Below, piece by piece: positions 1 to 9,649 of a stretch of 64,000 nucleotides of DNA. A model generated the notes under the pieces. The model saw nothing but the letters and a program-made list of their open reading frames with translations. It was not told where the DNA came from and did no database searches. Made by a program: the position numbers and the translations under genes. Source of the stretch: Pseudosulfitobacter pseudonitzschiae (GTDB lineage: Bacteria; Pseudomonadota; Alphaproteobacteria; Rhodobacterales; Rhodobacteraceae); NCBI RefSeq assembly GCF_900129395.1, contig NZ_FQVP01000001.1, positions 620,001 through 684,000 on the forward strand, read 5' to 3'. Position 1 is the stretch's first letter, and every line of letters starts with the position of its first letter.

Positions 1-828
1 CGCGCGTGCAAGCGCGCAAAACGCCTCCAGCGACACCTGCTCGGCCCGTTCCGTAGGCTGTATGCCTGCGGCCAGCAGCCGGTCCTCGATGTCGGGGGCC
101 ACACCCTTGAGCGCCGCGCGCAGCATCTTGCGGCGCTGGTTGAAGGCGGCGGCAACCACGCGGTTCAACACGGCGGCATCTGCTGGAAAGCGCGGCTGGG
201 GCAGCGCCGTCAGGTGGACCACGGCAGAGGAAACCTTGGGCGGCGGGGTGAACGCCTCGGGCGGCAGGTTCAGCACGATCTGCGCATCGGCCCGCCATTG
301 GGCCAACAGCGCCAGACGCCCGTAGGCCTTGGACCCCGGTTCTGCCACGATCCGGTGCGCGACCTCGCGCTGGAACATCAGCGTCAGCGATTGCCAGTAG
401 GGCGGCCAGTCTTTCGGCGTCAGCCAGCGCACCAGCAGTTCGGTGCCGACGTTATAGGGCAGGTTGGCGGCCACGCGAATGGGCGGGGTCAGGTGTTGCA
501 GCGGGTCGATCTCGAGCGCGTCGCCCTCGATCACCTGCAAGCGGCCTGGATAGGCGTCGGCGATCTCGGCCAGGGCAGGCAGGCAACGCGGGTCTTTTTC
601 AATGGCCAGCACACGGCGCGCCCCCTCGGACAGCAGCCCACGGGTCAGACCGCCGGGGCCGGGACCGATTTCCAGCACGTCACAGCCTGTAAGGTCACCC
701 GCCTGACGCGCGATCTTGGCGGTCAGGTTCAGGTCCAGCAAGAAGTTCTGGCCCAATGACTTTCGTGCGCGCAGGTCGTGGGTGTTGATCACATCGCGCA
801 GGGGCGGCAGATTGTCGATCGTGCTCAT
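1..828 (-). CDS. rsmA: 16S rRNA (adenine1518/1519-N6)-dimethyltransferase RsmA (KsgA), 3' end outside window
   Basis: SAM-dependent methyltransferase that dimethylates two adjacent adenines in the 3' hairpin of 16S rRNA late in 30S assembly. The translation starts [14 protein letters not shown] and shows the family landmarks in order: the KSLGQNFL region near residue 26, the SAM-binding motif [12 protein letters not shown], an acidic EKD after the second strand, and the catalytic [11 protein letters not shown] motif. 276 codons are visible without a stop, close to the usual 270-280 residues, so only a few C-terminal residues are missing. Its ATG overlaps, as ATGA, the stop of a 23-residue reading frame that itself overlaps the pdxA stop, so translation is probably coupled. 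It is the last gene of the lptFGD-surA-pdxA-rsmA operon, an order common in Proteobacteria. Confidence 0.95.
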   Translation of the reverse strand, partial: MSTIDNLPPLRDVINTHDLRARKSLGQNFLLDLNLTAKIARQAGDLTGCDVLEIGPGPGGLTRGLLSEGARRVLAIEKDPRCLPALAEIADAYPGRLQVIEGDALEIDPLQHLTPPIRVAANLPYNVGTELLVRWLTPKDWPPYWQSLTLMFQREVAHRIVAEPGSKAYGRLALLAQWRADAQIVLNLPPEAFTPPPKVSSAVVHLTALPQPRFPADAAVLNRVVAAAFNQRRKMLRAALKGVAPDIEDRLLAAGIQPTERAEQVSLEAFCALARA

Positions 829-896
829 TTCGAGGCCATCGGGATCATGGATTCTACGCCTCCGGCGGGGATATGTGCGGCCAAAAGAGCCGTCAT
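825..896 (-). CDS. 23-residue coupling frame between pdxA and rsmA
   Basis: A short frame ([17 protein letters not shown] and 6 more residues) fills the pdxA-rsmA gap exactly. Its ATG overlaps the pdxA TGA as ATGA, and its own TGA overlaps the rsmA ATG as ATGA. Much of it is translated from a copy of an intergenic repeat that recurs elsewhere in the window. I do not recognise a protein family. It may act only as a bridge carrying ribosomes from pdxA to rsmA, or the double overlap may be chance. No independent ribosome binding site stands out. Confidence 0.35.
   Translation of the reverse strand: MTALLAAHIPAGGVESMIPMASK
857..889 (+). repeat. Intergenic repeat, copy A
   Basis: GC-rich palindromic part (cctccggcgggg) followed by an atat box and ggccaaaaga. 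It matches copy B near 36.3 kb and, with one deletion, copy C near 37.8 kb, all in the same orientation. I recall similar short elements between genes of Roseobacter genomes. That is memory, not a search. Confidence 0.5.
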
Positions 897-1867
897 GACT
901 GCGCCATCCGGTGCGCCATGCGCAATGCTTCGATCATCGACGAGGGATTGGCCACTCCGGTGCCCGCAATGTCAAAGGCAGTGCCATGGTCGGGCGAGGT
1001 GCGGATGAAGGGCAGGCCCAGCGTCACGTTCACGCCGCGGTCGAAATCCAGCGTCTTGATCGGGATCAGCGCCTGGTCGTGGTACATGCACACGGCGGCA
1101 TCATAGCTGGCGCGGGCAGTGGCGTGGAACATGGTGTCAGCGGGCAGCGGGCCGCGCAGGTCATAGCCTTCGGCGCTCATGTCGGTGACGAGTTTGGCGA
1201 TCCAGTCGATCTCTTCCCGTCCCATGGCACCGCCTTCGCCGGCATGGGGGTTCAGGCCTGCGACGGCGATGCGCGGCTGTGCGATGCCGAACTGGCTACG
1301 CAACCCGTCGGCGGTGATGCGGATGGTGTCGCGCAGCAGCGTGGGCGTCAGCATTTTTGGCACCTCCCGCAGGGCGATATGGATGGTGGCAGGCACCACC
1401 CGCAGCTGCTCCGAGGCCAGCATCATCACGGCACGTTCCGCGCCCGCCAGAGCCTGCAGGTATTCGGTGTGACCGGGATAGGCAAAGCCTGCGCCGTCTT
1501 GCAGGGCTTTCTTGTGGATGGGCGCCGTGCACAGGGCGGCGGCCTGACCGGATTGCACCAGATCGACGCCGCGCGCGATAACGTCGATCACGCCCTGCGC
1601 GTTTGCAGGGTTGGCGGTGCCCGGTGTGTTCGGCGCGGCAAAGTCGTGGGACAAAACCGGCAGCCCACGGTCCATGACGCCAGCCGCCTGTGACGGGCTG
1701 TCGATCACGACCACCGGCACGTCGGCAGGCAGATGCGCGGGATCACCGATCCAGAACAGCGGAACCTCGCCGCGCAGTGCCGCCCAGGCCTTGGCCGCGA
1801 TCTCGGGTCCGATCCCCGCAGGCTCGCCGCAGCTGATCGCAACCGGCAAAGCGGTTGCAGGCGTCAT
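893..1867 (-). CDS. pdxA: 4-hydroxythreonine-4-phosphate dehydrogenase PdxA
   Basis: NAD-dependent, metal-dependent dehydrogenase of the DXP-dependent pyridoxal 5'-phosphate pathway. It oxidises 4-phosphohydroxy-L-threonine, whose product condenses with deoxyxylulose phosphate. The 324-residue protein has the family length. It starts with the strand-loop [16 protein letters not shown], has the metal-ligand regions YPGHTEYL and [11 protein letters not shown], and ends in the [19 protein letters not shown] signature. The ATG overlaps the surA stop as ATGA. Placement between surA and rsmA is a widespread proteobacterial order and supports the assignment. Confidence 0.96.
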   Translation of the reverse strand: MTPATALPVAISCGEPAGIGPEIAAKAWAALRGEVPLFWIGDPAHLPADVPVVVIDSPSQAAGVMDRGLPVLSHDFAAPNTPGTANPANAQGVIDVIARGVDLVQSGQAAALCTAPIHKKALQDGAGFAYPGHTEYLQALAGAERAVMMLASEQLRVVPATIHIALREVPKMLTPTLLRDTIRITADGLRSQFGIAQPRIAVAGLNPHAGEGGAMGREEIDWIAKLVTDMSAEGYDLRGPLPADTMFHATARASYDAAVCMYHDQALIPIKTLDFDRGVNVTLGLPFIRTSPDHGTAFDIAGTGVANPSSMIEALRMAHRMAQS

Positions 1868-3084
1868 TCGCGCGTGATGCGGGCGTCGGCGCGCAATTCT
1901 TCCAGCAGGCTGTCGGAATATCCGGTCAGACGTTGCTGGCGCAGTTGCAGGGCAACCTCTTCACGGCTGGCAGCCTCGTTCAGGCTGGCTGTGCGGCCGC
2001 ACAGCATGAGGAAGACCAGCGTGTTGCCGTCCGAGCGGGTCAGAGCCGTCGAGACCTCGCCCGGGTCCAGCTTGGCCAGTTCATATGCGATGTCCTGCGG
2101 GATCTCGCCGGGGGCCTTGCTGCCACGCTCCAGTGCCTCGGGGGGCTGATCCTTGGCGACGCCGTAAAGGTCGTCACAGACATCCACCTGGGATTGCAGC
2201 TTGGCGGCGCGCGCCAGCGTTTCGGGGCTGCGTCCGCCTGCCATGTAATAGGCGGCATATTCGATGGCCGCATAGTCGGTGCTGGGGGCGCCGGTTTCCT
2301 GGATGTCGCGCAGCTGGAACAGCGCCACGGCGTTCGGGATCGGCAGCGGGTCGGTCACTTCGCCCGGCGTCAGGCCCAGCAACACGCCACGCAGGCTGGG
2401 CGGCAGGGTGTTCAGGTCAACCCAGTCCAGCCGTCCGCCATTGCCGCGCGATGGCGTTGCGGAATACTGGCGGGCATAGTTGGAAAATTCGGCCTCGGAT
2501 GTGCTGGCAGCGGCCTGTTCGGCGCGCGCCATGGCGTTGGCCTGCTCGTTTGGCGGCGCTGGAATGATGATTTCCGAGATCAGCACGCGGATACCGCTGT
2601 CGCCACCGCTCGCGGACATGGCGCGGTCGATCTCTGCTTCGGAGACCTGCACGCGGCTGCCGTAGCGGGCGCGGATCAGCTCGCGCCATGACAGGTTCAC
2701 GCGCACAAAGTCGCGGAAGGTCTCGCCCGCGACGCCGGCACTTTCCAGCGCCTTGACGAATTCTTCGGTGCTCAGGTTGGCGCGGGCGGCAAATTCGGCC
2801 AGCCCCTCGGCCAGTCCTTCGGGTGTCAGCTCAAGCCCGACGGCCTGCGTTGCGTTCAGCCGCAGCCGGTCGTCGATCAGCGCGTCGATTGCGCTGTTGC
2901 GGGTCGCCCCCGAGGCATTCAGCACCTGCAGGAACCGCACGCGTTGCTGTACTTCGAATTCGGTGATTACGCTGTCGTCAACCTTGGCCACCGGCGCGAA
3001 GAGATTTTGTGCCACGACGGGCAGGGCCGTTGTGACGGCCAAGGCCACGGCCAGTCCAAATTGTTTCATCGTTTTCCCGCTCAT
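1864..3084 (-). CDS. surA: Periplasmic peptidyl-prolyl isomerase/chaperone SurA
   Basis: Periplasmic chaperone with parvulin-type rotamase domain that escorts beta-barrel proteins, including LptD, to the BAM machine. The protein (406 aa from the chosen start) has a signal peptide (MKQFGLAVALAV...VVAQ), an N-terminal SurA helical domain (KVDDSVITEFEVQQR), then a parvulin-like segment around the GNGGRLDWVDL motif. I chose the ATG that overlaps the lptD stop as ATGA, like its neighbours. A Met five residues further in, just before the hydrophobic segment, is also possible. An in-frame start 18 bases upstream would lie inside lptD. Adjacency to lptD fits the chaperone-client pairing. Confidence 0.92.
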   Translation of the reverse strand: MSGKTMKQFGLAVALAVTTALPVVAQNLFAPVAKVDDSVITEFEVQQRVRFLQVLNASGATRNSAIDALIDDRLRLNATQAVGLELTPEGLAEGLAEFAARANLSTEEFVKALESAGVAGETFRDFVRVNLSWRELIRARYGSRVQVSEAEIDRAMSASGGDSGIRVLISEIIIPAPPNEQANAMARAEQAAASTSEAEFSNYARQYSATPSRGNGGRLDWVDLNTLPPSLRGVLLGLTPGEVTDPLPIPNAVALFQLRDIQETGAPSTDYAAIEYAAYYMAGGRSPETLARAAKLQSQVDVCDDLYGVAKDQPPEALERGSKAPGEIPQDIAYELAKLDPGEVSTALTRSDGNTLVFLMLCGRTASLNEAASREEVALQLRQQRLTGYSDSLLEELRADARITRE

Positions 3085-5276
3085 TTCGCCTGCTTCCCGC
3101 ATGATCTAACGTATTTTTCCGTTCCCTGCGAGACCGAGAAGCCCCGCAAGGTCACTGTAAAGCCCAGATTTGTCGAGGGCTCAACACTTGTCGAGGAACT
3201 ATACCGTCGGCTCACGGAGAATTTGGCCGATACGCATTCGTTGTTATAGACCAGCCCGGCCCCCGCATAGGCTGCCCGGTCGTCCACCAGATCGTAACGC
3301 CAATTGGCGCTGGCGGTCCAGCTTTGGTTCAGGTCATAGGCACCGTCCACCGTCAGTTCCGAGACTGCCAGCGTGCGATCCTCGTCGGCATCCTCGCCCA
3401 GCCAGACATAGCTGCCGCCCACGGTCAGGCGCTTGCCGATCCAGTCGCCGCGCAACTCGGCCTTGGCCACGTCGAATCTCTCGTTGAACACGGTGCGCCC
3501 GGTCAGGGCCAGCCCGTTGCGTGTCTTCCACTGGGCCGCCAGGAGGAAATCGGATGTGGTGCCCGACAGGCCCGAGGTTTCGGAATAGTCCGGCTCGCCG
3601 TCGCGCCGCAGAACCTGTCCCAATGTCAGGCGCGTTTCCCATCCTGCGGGATCAAAGCGCGACCAGTTGACGCCATAGGCGGCAGCCAATCCGCGCTCGC
3701 GCCGGTCGGGACGTGGAAAACGGGACAGCGACAACAGGTTGCCTTCGTCGAATTCGACCCGGGTGCTTTCGTCGTTGGGCACGTTCAGGTCATGGCCGCC
3801 GACATAGCCCACCTGCAGGATCGGTTCGAGCAATACGGAAGAGCCATCGCCGTTGTGGCGCACGAGCGGATAGCGCAGGGTCAGCTGTCCTTGTGGCGTC
3901 AGCCCCGCATCGCTGCCGGTAAAGACATTGTCCTGGCTTACGTTGATCGCGTCGGCTTCGATCCCCAATGACGCCTCGGCACGCGCACCGCCCCTCAGGG
4001 TCCAGCTGCGCAGCCATTCCGCGTCCAGGTTGATCCGCTGCACGTCACGCCCGTCGGCAATGCCGTCCAGGTTCACATCATTGGCCTCGTCCGAGCTGCG
4101 GTAATGGGCGTGCGCGTTGCCGCTGAACCGCAACTCGCCCCCGAAAGCGCGCGGAAAAAACCGTTTTTCAAAGGTTGCATCCAGCACGTTGGTCGGGATC
4201 GTGTCGTTGTCTTCGCTGTCGCGCAGGCTGCGAAAGTTGGTGTAGCGGAAGCTGAGATATTCATCCCGTTTGACCCGCGCCAGTTCGATATTGCTGGTCA
4301 GGCGGTCCTTGTCGGAATAATCGTAGTCGGTCAGATAGGCGGTGTCGGTCGTCGCCTCGATGTTGAACGTCAGCACAAAGTCGCGCCGCATGTCGAACCG
4401 GCCCATGCCGAACAGATAGCCACGGGTGTCGCCCGGTTGCAGATCGTCATCGGAGAGCGCGCCGTTGAATTCGATCCGCCCGGTGCGAAAGGCCTGGCGA
4501 TAGCGGAATTCCAGCGTTTTGGTGTGGCTGGTCAGATAGGGGGCCAGCGTCAGATCGCGGTGATCGCCGATCTTGATGAAATAGGGCACCTTGATGCCGG
4601 TGCCCAGCTGCGTGTCGCTGTTCAGCGAGGGGATCAGAAAGCCCGAGGCGCGTTTCAGCGTCGGGTCCGGCAGACGCAGGCGCGGAATGAAGAACACCGG
4701 CACGTTGCCGATGCGAAACTGCGCGTTGTCGAAATACAGTTGCCGTTCCTGTTTGTCATGAATGACACGGCGGGCGCGGATCTGCCACAGGGGCGGGCGG
4801 CCATCGTCGCAAACGTGGCACGAGGTCACTGCGGTTTTATAAAGCTGCGTATAACGGCCGCCGACGCGATTCATCTCGACCGAGGCCAGTTGCAGTTGCT
4901 GGTTCAGCACCATGCGGGCGCCGGTCAGCAGGCCGTTTTGCAGATCACGGCTCAGTTCGGCCTGATCGGCGACAATGACCACGTCCTCGCCATCCTCGAT
5001 GGTGATCGGTCCGGTGATGACCAGCGCGCCTGTCTTTTCGTCATAGCTGATCGCAGAGGCGCGCAGGCGGGTGGTGCCCTGGTACGCTTCGACGTTGCCG
5101 CGCGCGGTCAGCACGCGGTCACGGGTGACGGTCACGTCATCGGCCACCAGCATCGCAGGTGTGGCGGTTTGCTGCGCACTGACGGTCTGTGCCACGACCG
5201 GCGCATCCATCAGCGGTGTGGCAAGCAAGCTTGCCGCAAGCAGGATATGGGGGAAAGAGCGCACCACCTCAACCAT
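3081..5276 (-). CDS. lptD: LPS-assembly protein LptD (outer-membrane beta barrel)
   Basis: Outer-membrane half of the LptD/E translocon that inserts lipopolysaccharide into the outer leaflet. The 731-residue product begins with a signal peptide (MVEVVRSFPHILLAASLL), then an OstA-type beta-jellyroll (LVADDVTVTRDRVLTARGNV), followed by a long amphipathic barrel region rich in Tyr, Arg and Asp. Two cysteines in CHVCDD lie after the jellyroll and there is one Cys near each end of the barrel. The frame is open further upstream, but the ATG whose first bases overlap the lptG stop (8 bp) is preferred because a signal sequence follows at once. It is cotranscribed with lptF and lptG, which form the inner-membrane end of the same transport bridge. 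Confidence 0.94.
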   Translation of the reverse strand: MVEVVRSFPHILLAASLLATPLMDAPVVAQTVSAQQTATPAMLVADDVTVTRDRVLTARGNVEAYQGTTRLRASAISYDEKTGALVITGPITIEDGEDVVIVADQAELSRDLQNGLLTGARMVLNQQLQLASVEMNRVGGRYTQLYKTAVTSCHVCDDGRPPLWQIRARRVIHDKQERQLYFDNAQFRIGNVPVFFIPRLRLPDPTLKRASGFLIPSLNSDTQLGTGIKVPYFIKIGDHRDLTLAPYLTSHTKTLEFRYRQAFRTGRIEFNGALSDDDLQPGDTRGYLFGMGRFDMRRDFVLTFNIEATTDTAYLTDYDYSDKDRLTSNIELARVKRDEYLSFRYTNFRSLRDSEDNDTIPTNVLDATFEKRFFPRAFGGELRFSGNAHAHYRSSDEANDVNLDGIADGRDVQRINLDAEWLRSWTLRGGARAEASLGIEADAINVSQDNVFTGSDAGLTPQGQLTLRYPLVRHNGDGSSVLLEPILQVGYVGGHDLNVPNDESTRVEFDEGNLLSLSRFPRPDRRERGLAAAYGVNWSRFDPAGWETRLTLGQVLRRDGEPDYSETSGLSGTTSDFLLAAQWKTRNGLALTGRTVFNERFDVAKAELRGDWIGKRLTVGGSYVWLGEDADEDRTLAVSELTVDGAYDLNQSWTASANWRYDLVDDRAAYAGAGLVYNNECVSAKFSVSRRYSSSTSVEPSTNLGFTVTLRGFSVSQGTEKYVRSCGKQAK

Positions 5277-6366
5277 CCTCGGCATGCAGCAAAAGCCCGA
5301 GAGCCAGGAAAATCGCGGCAGCGGGCGGTGCCCAGGCGGCAAAGGCCACCGGGATTTGCCCGTTCTCACCAAGAATCTGTGCAAAACTGCGGATGAAATA
5401 CAAACCGAACCCCAAAAGCACTGCTGCCAGCACCGCCGTTCCGGTGCCCCCGAAACGGGTATGCCGCATGGTGAAGGCTGCGGCAACAAGAACCATCGCC
5501 ATCAGGAACAGGGGGCGGGCCAATTCCGCCTGAAACCATACGATCTGATGGCGCGCGGAAAAGCCGGCCTGCTCAAGCTGGCGGATATAGGCGGGCATGT
5601 CCCAGATCGACACGCCACCCAATGTGCCCAGGGTCTCGCGGATGCGTTCCAGCGTCAGTGTGGACGGCACGCGCAGAACGGCATGGGTTTCGGAACTGGT
5701 TTCTGGATTGACGTCCCCGGTCAGCGGCCAGACCTTGGCATCGCGCAAGGCCCATGCGCCGTCGCCCAAGGCCGCGCTTGCCGCCTCGATGCGGCGTTGC
5801 GGGCCGCCCTGGGGCGCATATTCCAGAAACGTCACATCATAAAGAACCGAAGCATCAGAGTTCGACCGCGCAGCTCGGATCACCGTTTGGCCATCCAGAC
5901 CACCCTGTCGCAGCCAGACGCCGTCGCCGGACACCAGCACCGCAGACCGCCCGCCGGTGCGGTAGTTTTCGGACAACAGCGCATAGCGTTTTGTCGTGGC
6001 GGCCACGATCGGGCCCAGCATGGTCACCGCCACCCCGCCAATCACCAGCGCCACAACCACCGGCGCCACCAGGGCCCGCAGCGCCGACCGGCCTGCGGCG
6101 CGTGTCACGACCAGCTCGGAGCTGCGCGCCAGTCCGATGAACAAGACCACCGTCGCCAGGATAATGATCAGCGGCAGGATCTGGTTGATCGTTTCGGGCG
6201 TGTGCAGCAACGTCAGGCCGATGCGGTCGGTCAGGCTGACATCATAGTCGGCAAAGCGGCGGGTCTGTTCGATCAGGTCAACCAGCGCCACCAGCGCAAA
6301 GAACACGGCCGTCAGCATCACGAAAGCATAGGCAAAGCGGCGGGCGAAATAGAAATGCAGGATCAT
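5269..6366 (-). CDS. lptG: LPS export ABC transporter permease LptG
   Basis: Inner-membrane permease that, with LptF and the ATPase LptB, extracts LPS and feeds it to the periplasmic Lpt bridge. The 365-residue protein (MILHFYFARRFAYAF...) has the YjgP/YjgQ layout: three N-terminal membrane segments, a periplasmic beta-rich domain of about 130 residues, then three C-terminal segments. Its ATG overlaps the lptF stop as ATGA. A longer in-frame extension upstream lies inside lptF and is not used. No internal Lpt partner is missing apart from lptB, lptC and lptE, which are often elsewhere. Confidence 0.94.
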   Translation of the reverse strand: MILHFYFARRFAYAFVMLTAVFFALVALVDLIEQTRRFADYDVSLTDRIGLTLLHTPETINQILPLIIILATVVLFIGLARSSELVVTRAAGRSALRALVAPVVVALVIGGVAVTMLGPIVAATTKRYALLSENYRTGGRSAVLVSGDGVWLRQGGLDGQTVIRAARSNSDASVLYDVTFLEYAPQGGPQRRIEAASAALGDGAWALRDAKVWPLTGDVNPETSSETHAVLRVPSTLTLERIRETLGTLGGVSIWDMPAYIRQLEQAGFSARHQIVWFQAELARPLFLMAMVLVAAAFTMRHTRFGGTGTAVLAAVLLGFGLYFIRSFAQILGENGQIPVAFAAWAPPAAAIFLALGLLLHAEDG

Positions 6367-7496
6367 GTCGGGACCACCGCTTGCCGTCTGCGACGGCGCA
6401 AAAGGGACGGATGGGCGGCCCATGTCAGCATTCCAGCCACCAGCAAGGCCCCCAACAGGGACGGCAAGTACATCGTCGGCCACAGGCTGGCATCATCCAG
6501 AACCATCTGCGCAAAGGTGCCGCGCATCCCGTCAATGCCGATCAGCAGGCCAAAGGCGATCACCGCCTCGCGCCAGACGCCAAAGCGGGAATAGCCGCCA
6601 ACCATCAGCGTGGCAAATCCGATCAACGCCGCCACGATGCAAAACAGCGGTTGGGCAAAGCGGCTGTGGACCTCTTCGGCAATGTCGCCATTGCGCGCGC
6701 CGGTTTCATCAGAGATGCGATCCCAGTCGGTCAGCAGCGCCAGCGTGCCCATGTTGCGGATTGACCCGGTCACCTCTGTATCCGTGCTGACCAGCTTGGT
6801 GATATCAAAGGAAAAATCTTGGAACTTTGCCGTCGACAGGCGGTTGTCCTTGGTGTTCAGCCGCTGTGCCATCCCGTCCACCATGATCAGTGTGGTGCCC
6901 GCGTCATTGCGCACCAGATAGGCCTGGGCCGCGGTGTAGATCACCCGTTGTTCGGGGTTGCGGCGATCGGACAGGAACACGCCGCGCAGGACGCCGTCTT
7001 CACCGATGGTGCTGGTGTAAAAGGTGACCTGATCGGCCGGTGACAGGAACGTGCCCTCGGTCAGCAACCGCGAGGTGACGTTGCGCGAAATCTCGGCCTC
7101 GCGGATGCTCAGCTGTCCCTGGGCGGCGGGCACCAGCACATGGGTCAGCAGCGACATCATGGCAGCAACGATCAACCCATAAGCCAGCACCGGACGCGCC
7201 AGCCGCCAGGGTCCGGAACCCGTGGCCTGCATCACCACCAGTTCGGATTCGCCCGACAGCCGGTTGGTCACATAGACCGATGCCGCAAAGGTGGCGATGG
7301 GCAGCACCGTCACGATCAGCTTGGGCAGGCTCAGCGAGGTAAATTCGAGAAACACCAGCGCCGTCTGCCCGTCACCGATCAGACGGTCGAACAGAACCAC
7401 CGCTCGGTTGATCCAGAACACAGCCACCAGCACCAGCGCGAAAAAGCCGAACAAGAGCAGAAACTGCGACAGCATGTATCTGTCGAATCTGGCCAC
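6363..7496 (-). CDS. lptF: LPS export ABC transporter permease LptF
   Basis: Partner permease of LptG. The 377-residue protein shows the same three-plus-three membrane topology around a periplasmic domain and ends in an Arg-rich cytoplasmic tail (LLRRRRRQ). The start is a GTG (reading M-ARFDRYMLSQFLLLF) preceded by a run of six G residues that can serve as a ribosome binding site. Upstream in-frame codons would invade the intergenic region shared with pepA and lack membrane features. It is the first gene of the operon reaching to rsmA and is divergent from pepA, with about 196 bp between the start codons for both promoters. Confidence 0.92.
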   Translation of the reverse strand: MARFDRYMLSQFLLLFGFFALVLVAVFWINRAVVLFDRLIGDGQTALVFLEFTSLSLPKLIVTVLPIATFAASVYVTNRLSGESELVVMQATGSGPWRLARPVLAYGLIVAAMMSLLTHVLVPAAQGQLSIREAEISRNVTSRLLTEGTFLSPADQVTFYTSTIGEDGVLRGVFLSDRRNPEQRVIYTAAQAYLVRNDAGTTLIMVDGMAQRLNTKDNRLSTAKFQDFSFDITKLVSTDTEVTGSIRNMGTLALLTDWDRISDETGARNGDIAEEVHSRFAQPLFCIVAALIGFATLMVGGYSRFGVWREAVIAFGLLIGIDGMRGTFAQMVLDDASLWPTMYLPSLLGALLVAGMLTWAAHPSLLRRRRRQAVVPT

Positions 7497-7692
7497 ATAA
7501 CCCCCCGGTTGCACATGGTTTGGCAAAGTTGACAGCAACTTATCCCAAGGTTTCGCGGTGGGGAACCTGTAAATCCACCATATTTGCGCCACAGGCAAGT
7601 TGGTGCCCGCATAGCACCGCGCCTGCTCTGGCCATGTGGGCGCGCCCGCGCTAACAGTTGTGCAACCCGATACTCCCGCGAAAGGATGCGCC

Positions 7693-9177
7693 ATGACCTC
7701 CCAACCCACTCCCATGACCCAAGTCAGCTTTGAAGCGCTGGATATCGGCGCGCTGGCCACTGCCACGGGCCGCGTCGCCGTGGTGCTGGAGGCGGATGGC
7801 ACGATGGACGCCGCCGGACGTCGTATCAACAAGCTGACCCGTGGCGCGCTGGCGCGGCTGGCCGAGGGCAAGGCGTTTTCCAAACTCAAGCAGGGTGGTC
7901 TGATCACCCTTGCGATGCCCGCAGGCATGGCCGCCGACGCTGTGGACGTTCTGTGCCTGTCCCGTCGTCCCAGCGTTCAGGACGCGCGCAAGGCGGGGGC
8001 CGCACTGGCCAAGGTGCGCGGCACCTCCGATATGCTGGTGGCGGCAGGCAGCACGCGCCATCTCGCTGATCTGGGCTTTGGTCTGGCGATGCGTGATTAT
8101 GAGTTTAACGCTCATAAATCCGACGCAAAGCCCGCCGAAGGTGCGGTGCGCATCATGTGTGGCAAGCCTGACGAAGTGCAGGCCGAGGCGGCACCTTTGA
8201 TGGCTGTGGCCGAGGGCGCGTTCTTTACCCGCGATCTGGTGAATGAACCGGCCAACGTGCTGACCACAACCGAATTCGCCAACCGTCTCGAAGCGATGAA
8301 GGATCTGGGCCTTGAAGTTGAGGTTTTGGATGAAGATCAGCTTGCAAGTCTAGGCATGGGTTCGCTTTTGTGTGTGGGGCAGGGGTCGGACAGCCCCTCG
8401 AAGGTGGTCGTGATGCAATGGAACGGCGGCACCGAAGGCGACGCACCGCTGGCCCTGATCGGCAAGGGTGTGGTGTTCGACACCGGCGGGATCAGCCTGA
8501 AGCCTGCCGCAGGCATGGAAGACATGACCATGGACATGGGCGGTGCCGGTGTCGTTGCGGGCGTGATGCGCGCGCTGGCGCGGCGCAAGGCCAAGGCGAA
8601 TGTCGTCGGGCTGGTCGGACTGGTTGAAAACATGCCTTCGGGCAATGCCGTGCGCCCCGGCGATGTCGTCAAATCCATGAAGGGCGACACCATCGAGGTC
8701 ATCAACACCGACGCCGAGGGCCGTCTCGTATTGTGCGACGTGATGTGGTACGCGCAAGAGCGGTTCAAACCGGCCGGCATGATTGATCTGGCGACGCTGA
8801 CGGGTGCGATCATCATCGGTCTGGGCCATGAAAACGCCGGTGTGTTTTCCAACGACGATGCGCTGTGCAACGCCTTCCTGAAATCCGCCGCCGCCGAGAA
8901 CGAAGGCGCATGGCGGATGCCATTGGGTCAGGCCTATGATGACCAGTTGAAAAGCCGCATCGCCGATATGAAAAACGTGGGCGGACGGCCCGGCGGTTCG
9001 ATCACGGCGGCGCAGTTCCTCAAACGGTTCGTCAAGGACGAGACGCCCTGGATTCACCTGGACATTGCCGGTGTCGCTTCGGTCACTTCGGAAACGGCGC
9101 TGGCCCCCAAGGGCGCGACGGGTTGGGGTGTGGCAGCTTTGAACCGTCTGGTCGCGGACAAGTTCGAAAGCGAATAG
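7693..9177 (+). CDS. pepA: Leucyl aminopeptidase (M17 family)
   Basis: Cytosolic dinuclear-zinc exopeptidase that removes N-terminal residues from peptides. The 494-residue protein carries the M17 signature NTDAEGRL in its C-terminal half and the upstream metal and active-site segment LIGKGVVFDTGGISLKP, followed by MDMGGAG. Both are in the expected order after a poorly conserved N-terminal domain. The ATG is preceded by AAAGGA at a good distance, so the 19 in-frame codons upstream are not used. holC follows three bases downstream. The pepA-holC pairing is common in Proteobacteria. Confidence 0.95.
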   Translation: MTSQPTPMTQVSFEALDIGALATATGRVAVVLEADGTMDAAGRRINKLTRGALARLAEGKAFSKLKQGGLITLAMPAGMAADAVDVLCLSRRPSVQDARKAGAALAKVRGTSDMLVAAGSTRHLADLGFGLAMRDYEFNAHKSDAKPAEGAVRIMCGKPDEVQAEAAPLMAVAEGAFFTRDLVNEPANVLTTTEFANRLEAMKDLGLEVEVLDEDQLASLGMGSLLCVGQGSDSPSKVVVMQWNGGTEGDAPLALIGKGVVFDTGGISLKPAAGMEDMTMDMGGAGVVAGVMRALARRKAKANVVGLVGLVENMPSGNAVRPGDVVKSMKGDTIEVINTDAEGRLVLCDVMWYAQERFKPAGMIDLATLTGAIIIGLGHENAGVFSNDDALCNAFLKSAAAENEGAWRMPLGQAYDDQLKSRIADMKNVGGRPGGSITAAQFLKRFVKDETPWIHLDIAGVASVTSETALAPKGATGWGVAALNRLVADKFESE

Positions 9178-9180
9178 GCC

Positions 9181-9630
9181 ATGGGCGCCGCCTATTTCTA
9201 CCACCTGACCCAGCGCTCGATGGAGGACACTTTGTCGATGCTGCTGGGCAAGGCGCGCGGCGCCGGTTGGCGGGTGGCTGTGCGCGGCCGCGAGGTGTCG
9301 CGCATGGTGCATCTGGACAACCGGCTTTGGCAGGGCGACGGCTTTGTGCCGCATGGGCTGGCGGGAGGGGACCATGACGCGGCCCAGCCGATCCTGTTGA
9401 CCACGCAAAGCGATTGCCCGAACGGGGCCACCTGCATCATGTCGGTGGACGGGGCCGAGGTGACCGCCGAAGAGGTGGCGCGGATGGAGCGTGTGTGCGT
9501 GCTGTTCGAGGACTACGACGAAGCGCTAAACACCGCCCGCAGGCAGTGGAAGGCGCTGAAAGATGCGGGCGCATCGGCGCAATATTGGTCAGACGAATCC
9601 GGCGGATGGGAGAAAAAGGCCGAGACTTGA
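9181..9630 (+). CDS. holC: DNA polymerase III chi subunit HolC
   Basis: Small clamp-loader accessory subunit that contacts single-stranded-DNA-binding protein. The 149-residue protein begins AAYFYHLTQRSMEDTL and has the family's ILLTTQ and CVLFEDYDEALNTARRQWK segments. The last of these, near the C terminus, is the usual HolC region. It starts three bases after the pepA stop and is very likely cotranscribed with it. Its 3' end is 19 bases from the convergent protease gene, with no clear terminator in between. Confidence 0.92.
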   Translation: MGAAYFYHLTQRSMEDTLSMLLGKARGAGWRVAVRGREVSRMVHLDNRLWQGDGFVPHGLAGGDHDAAQPILLTTQSDCPNGATCIMSVDGAEVTAEEVARMERVCVLFEDYDEALNTARRQWKALKDAGASAQYWSDESGGWEKKAET

Positions 9631-9649
9631 ACGCCTTACGGGGTCAAGT

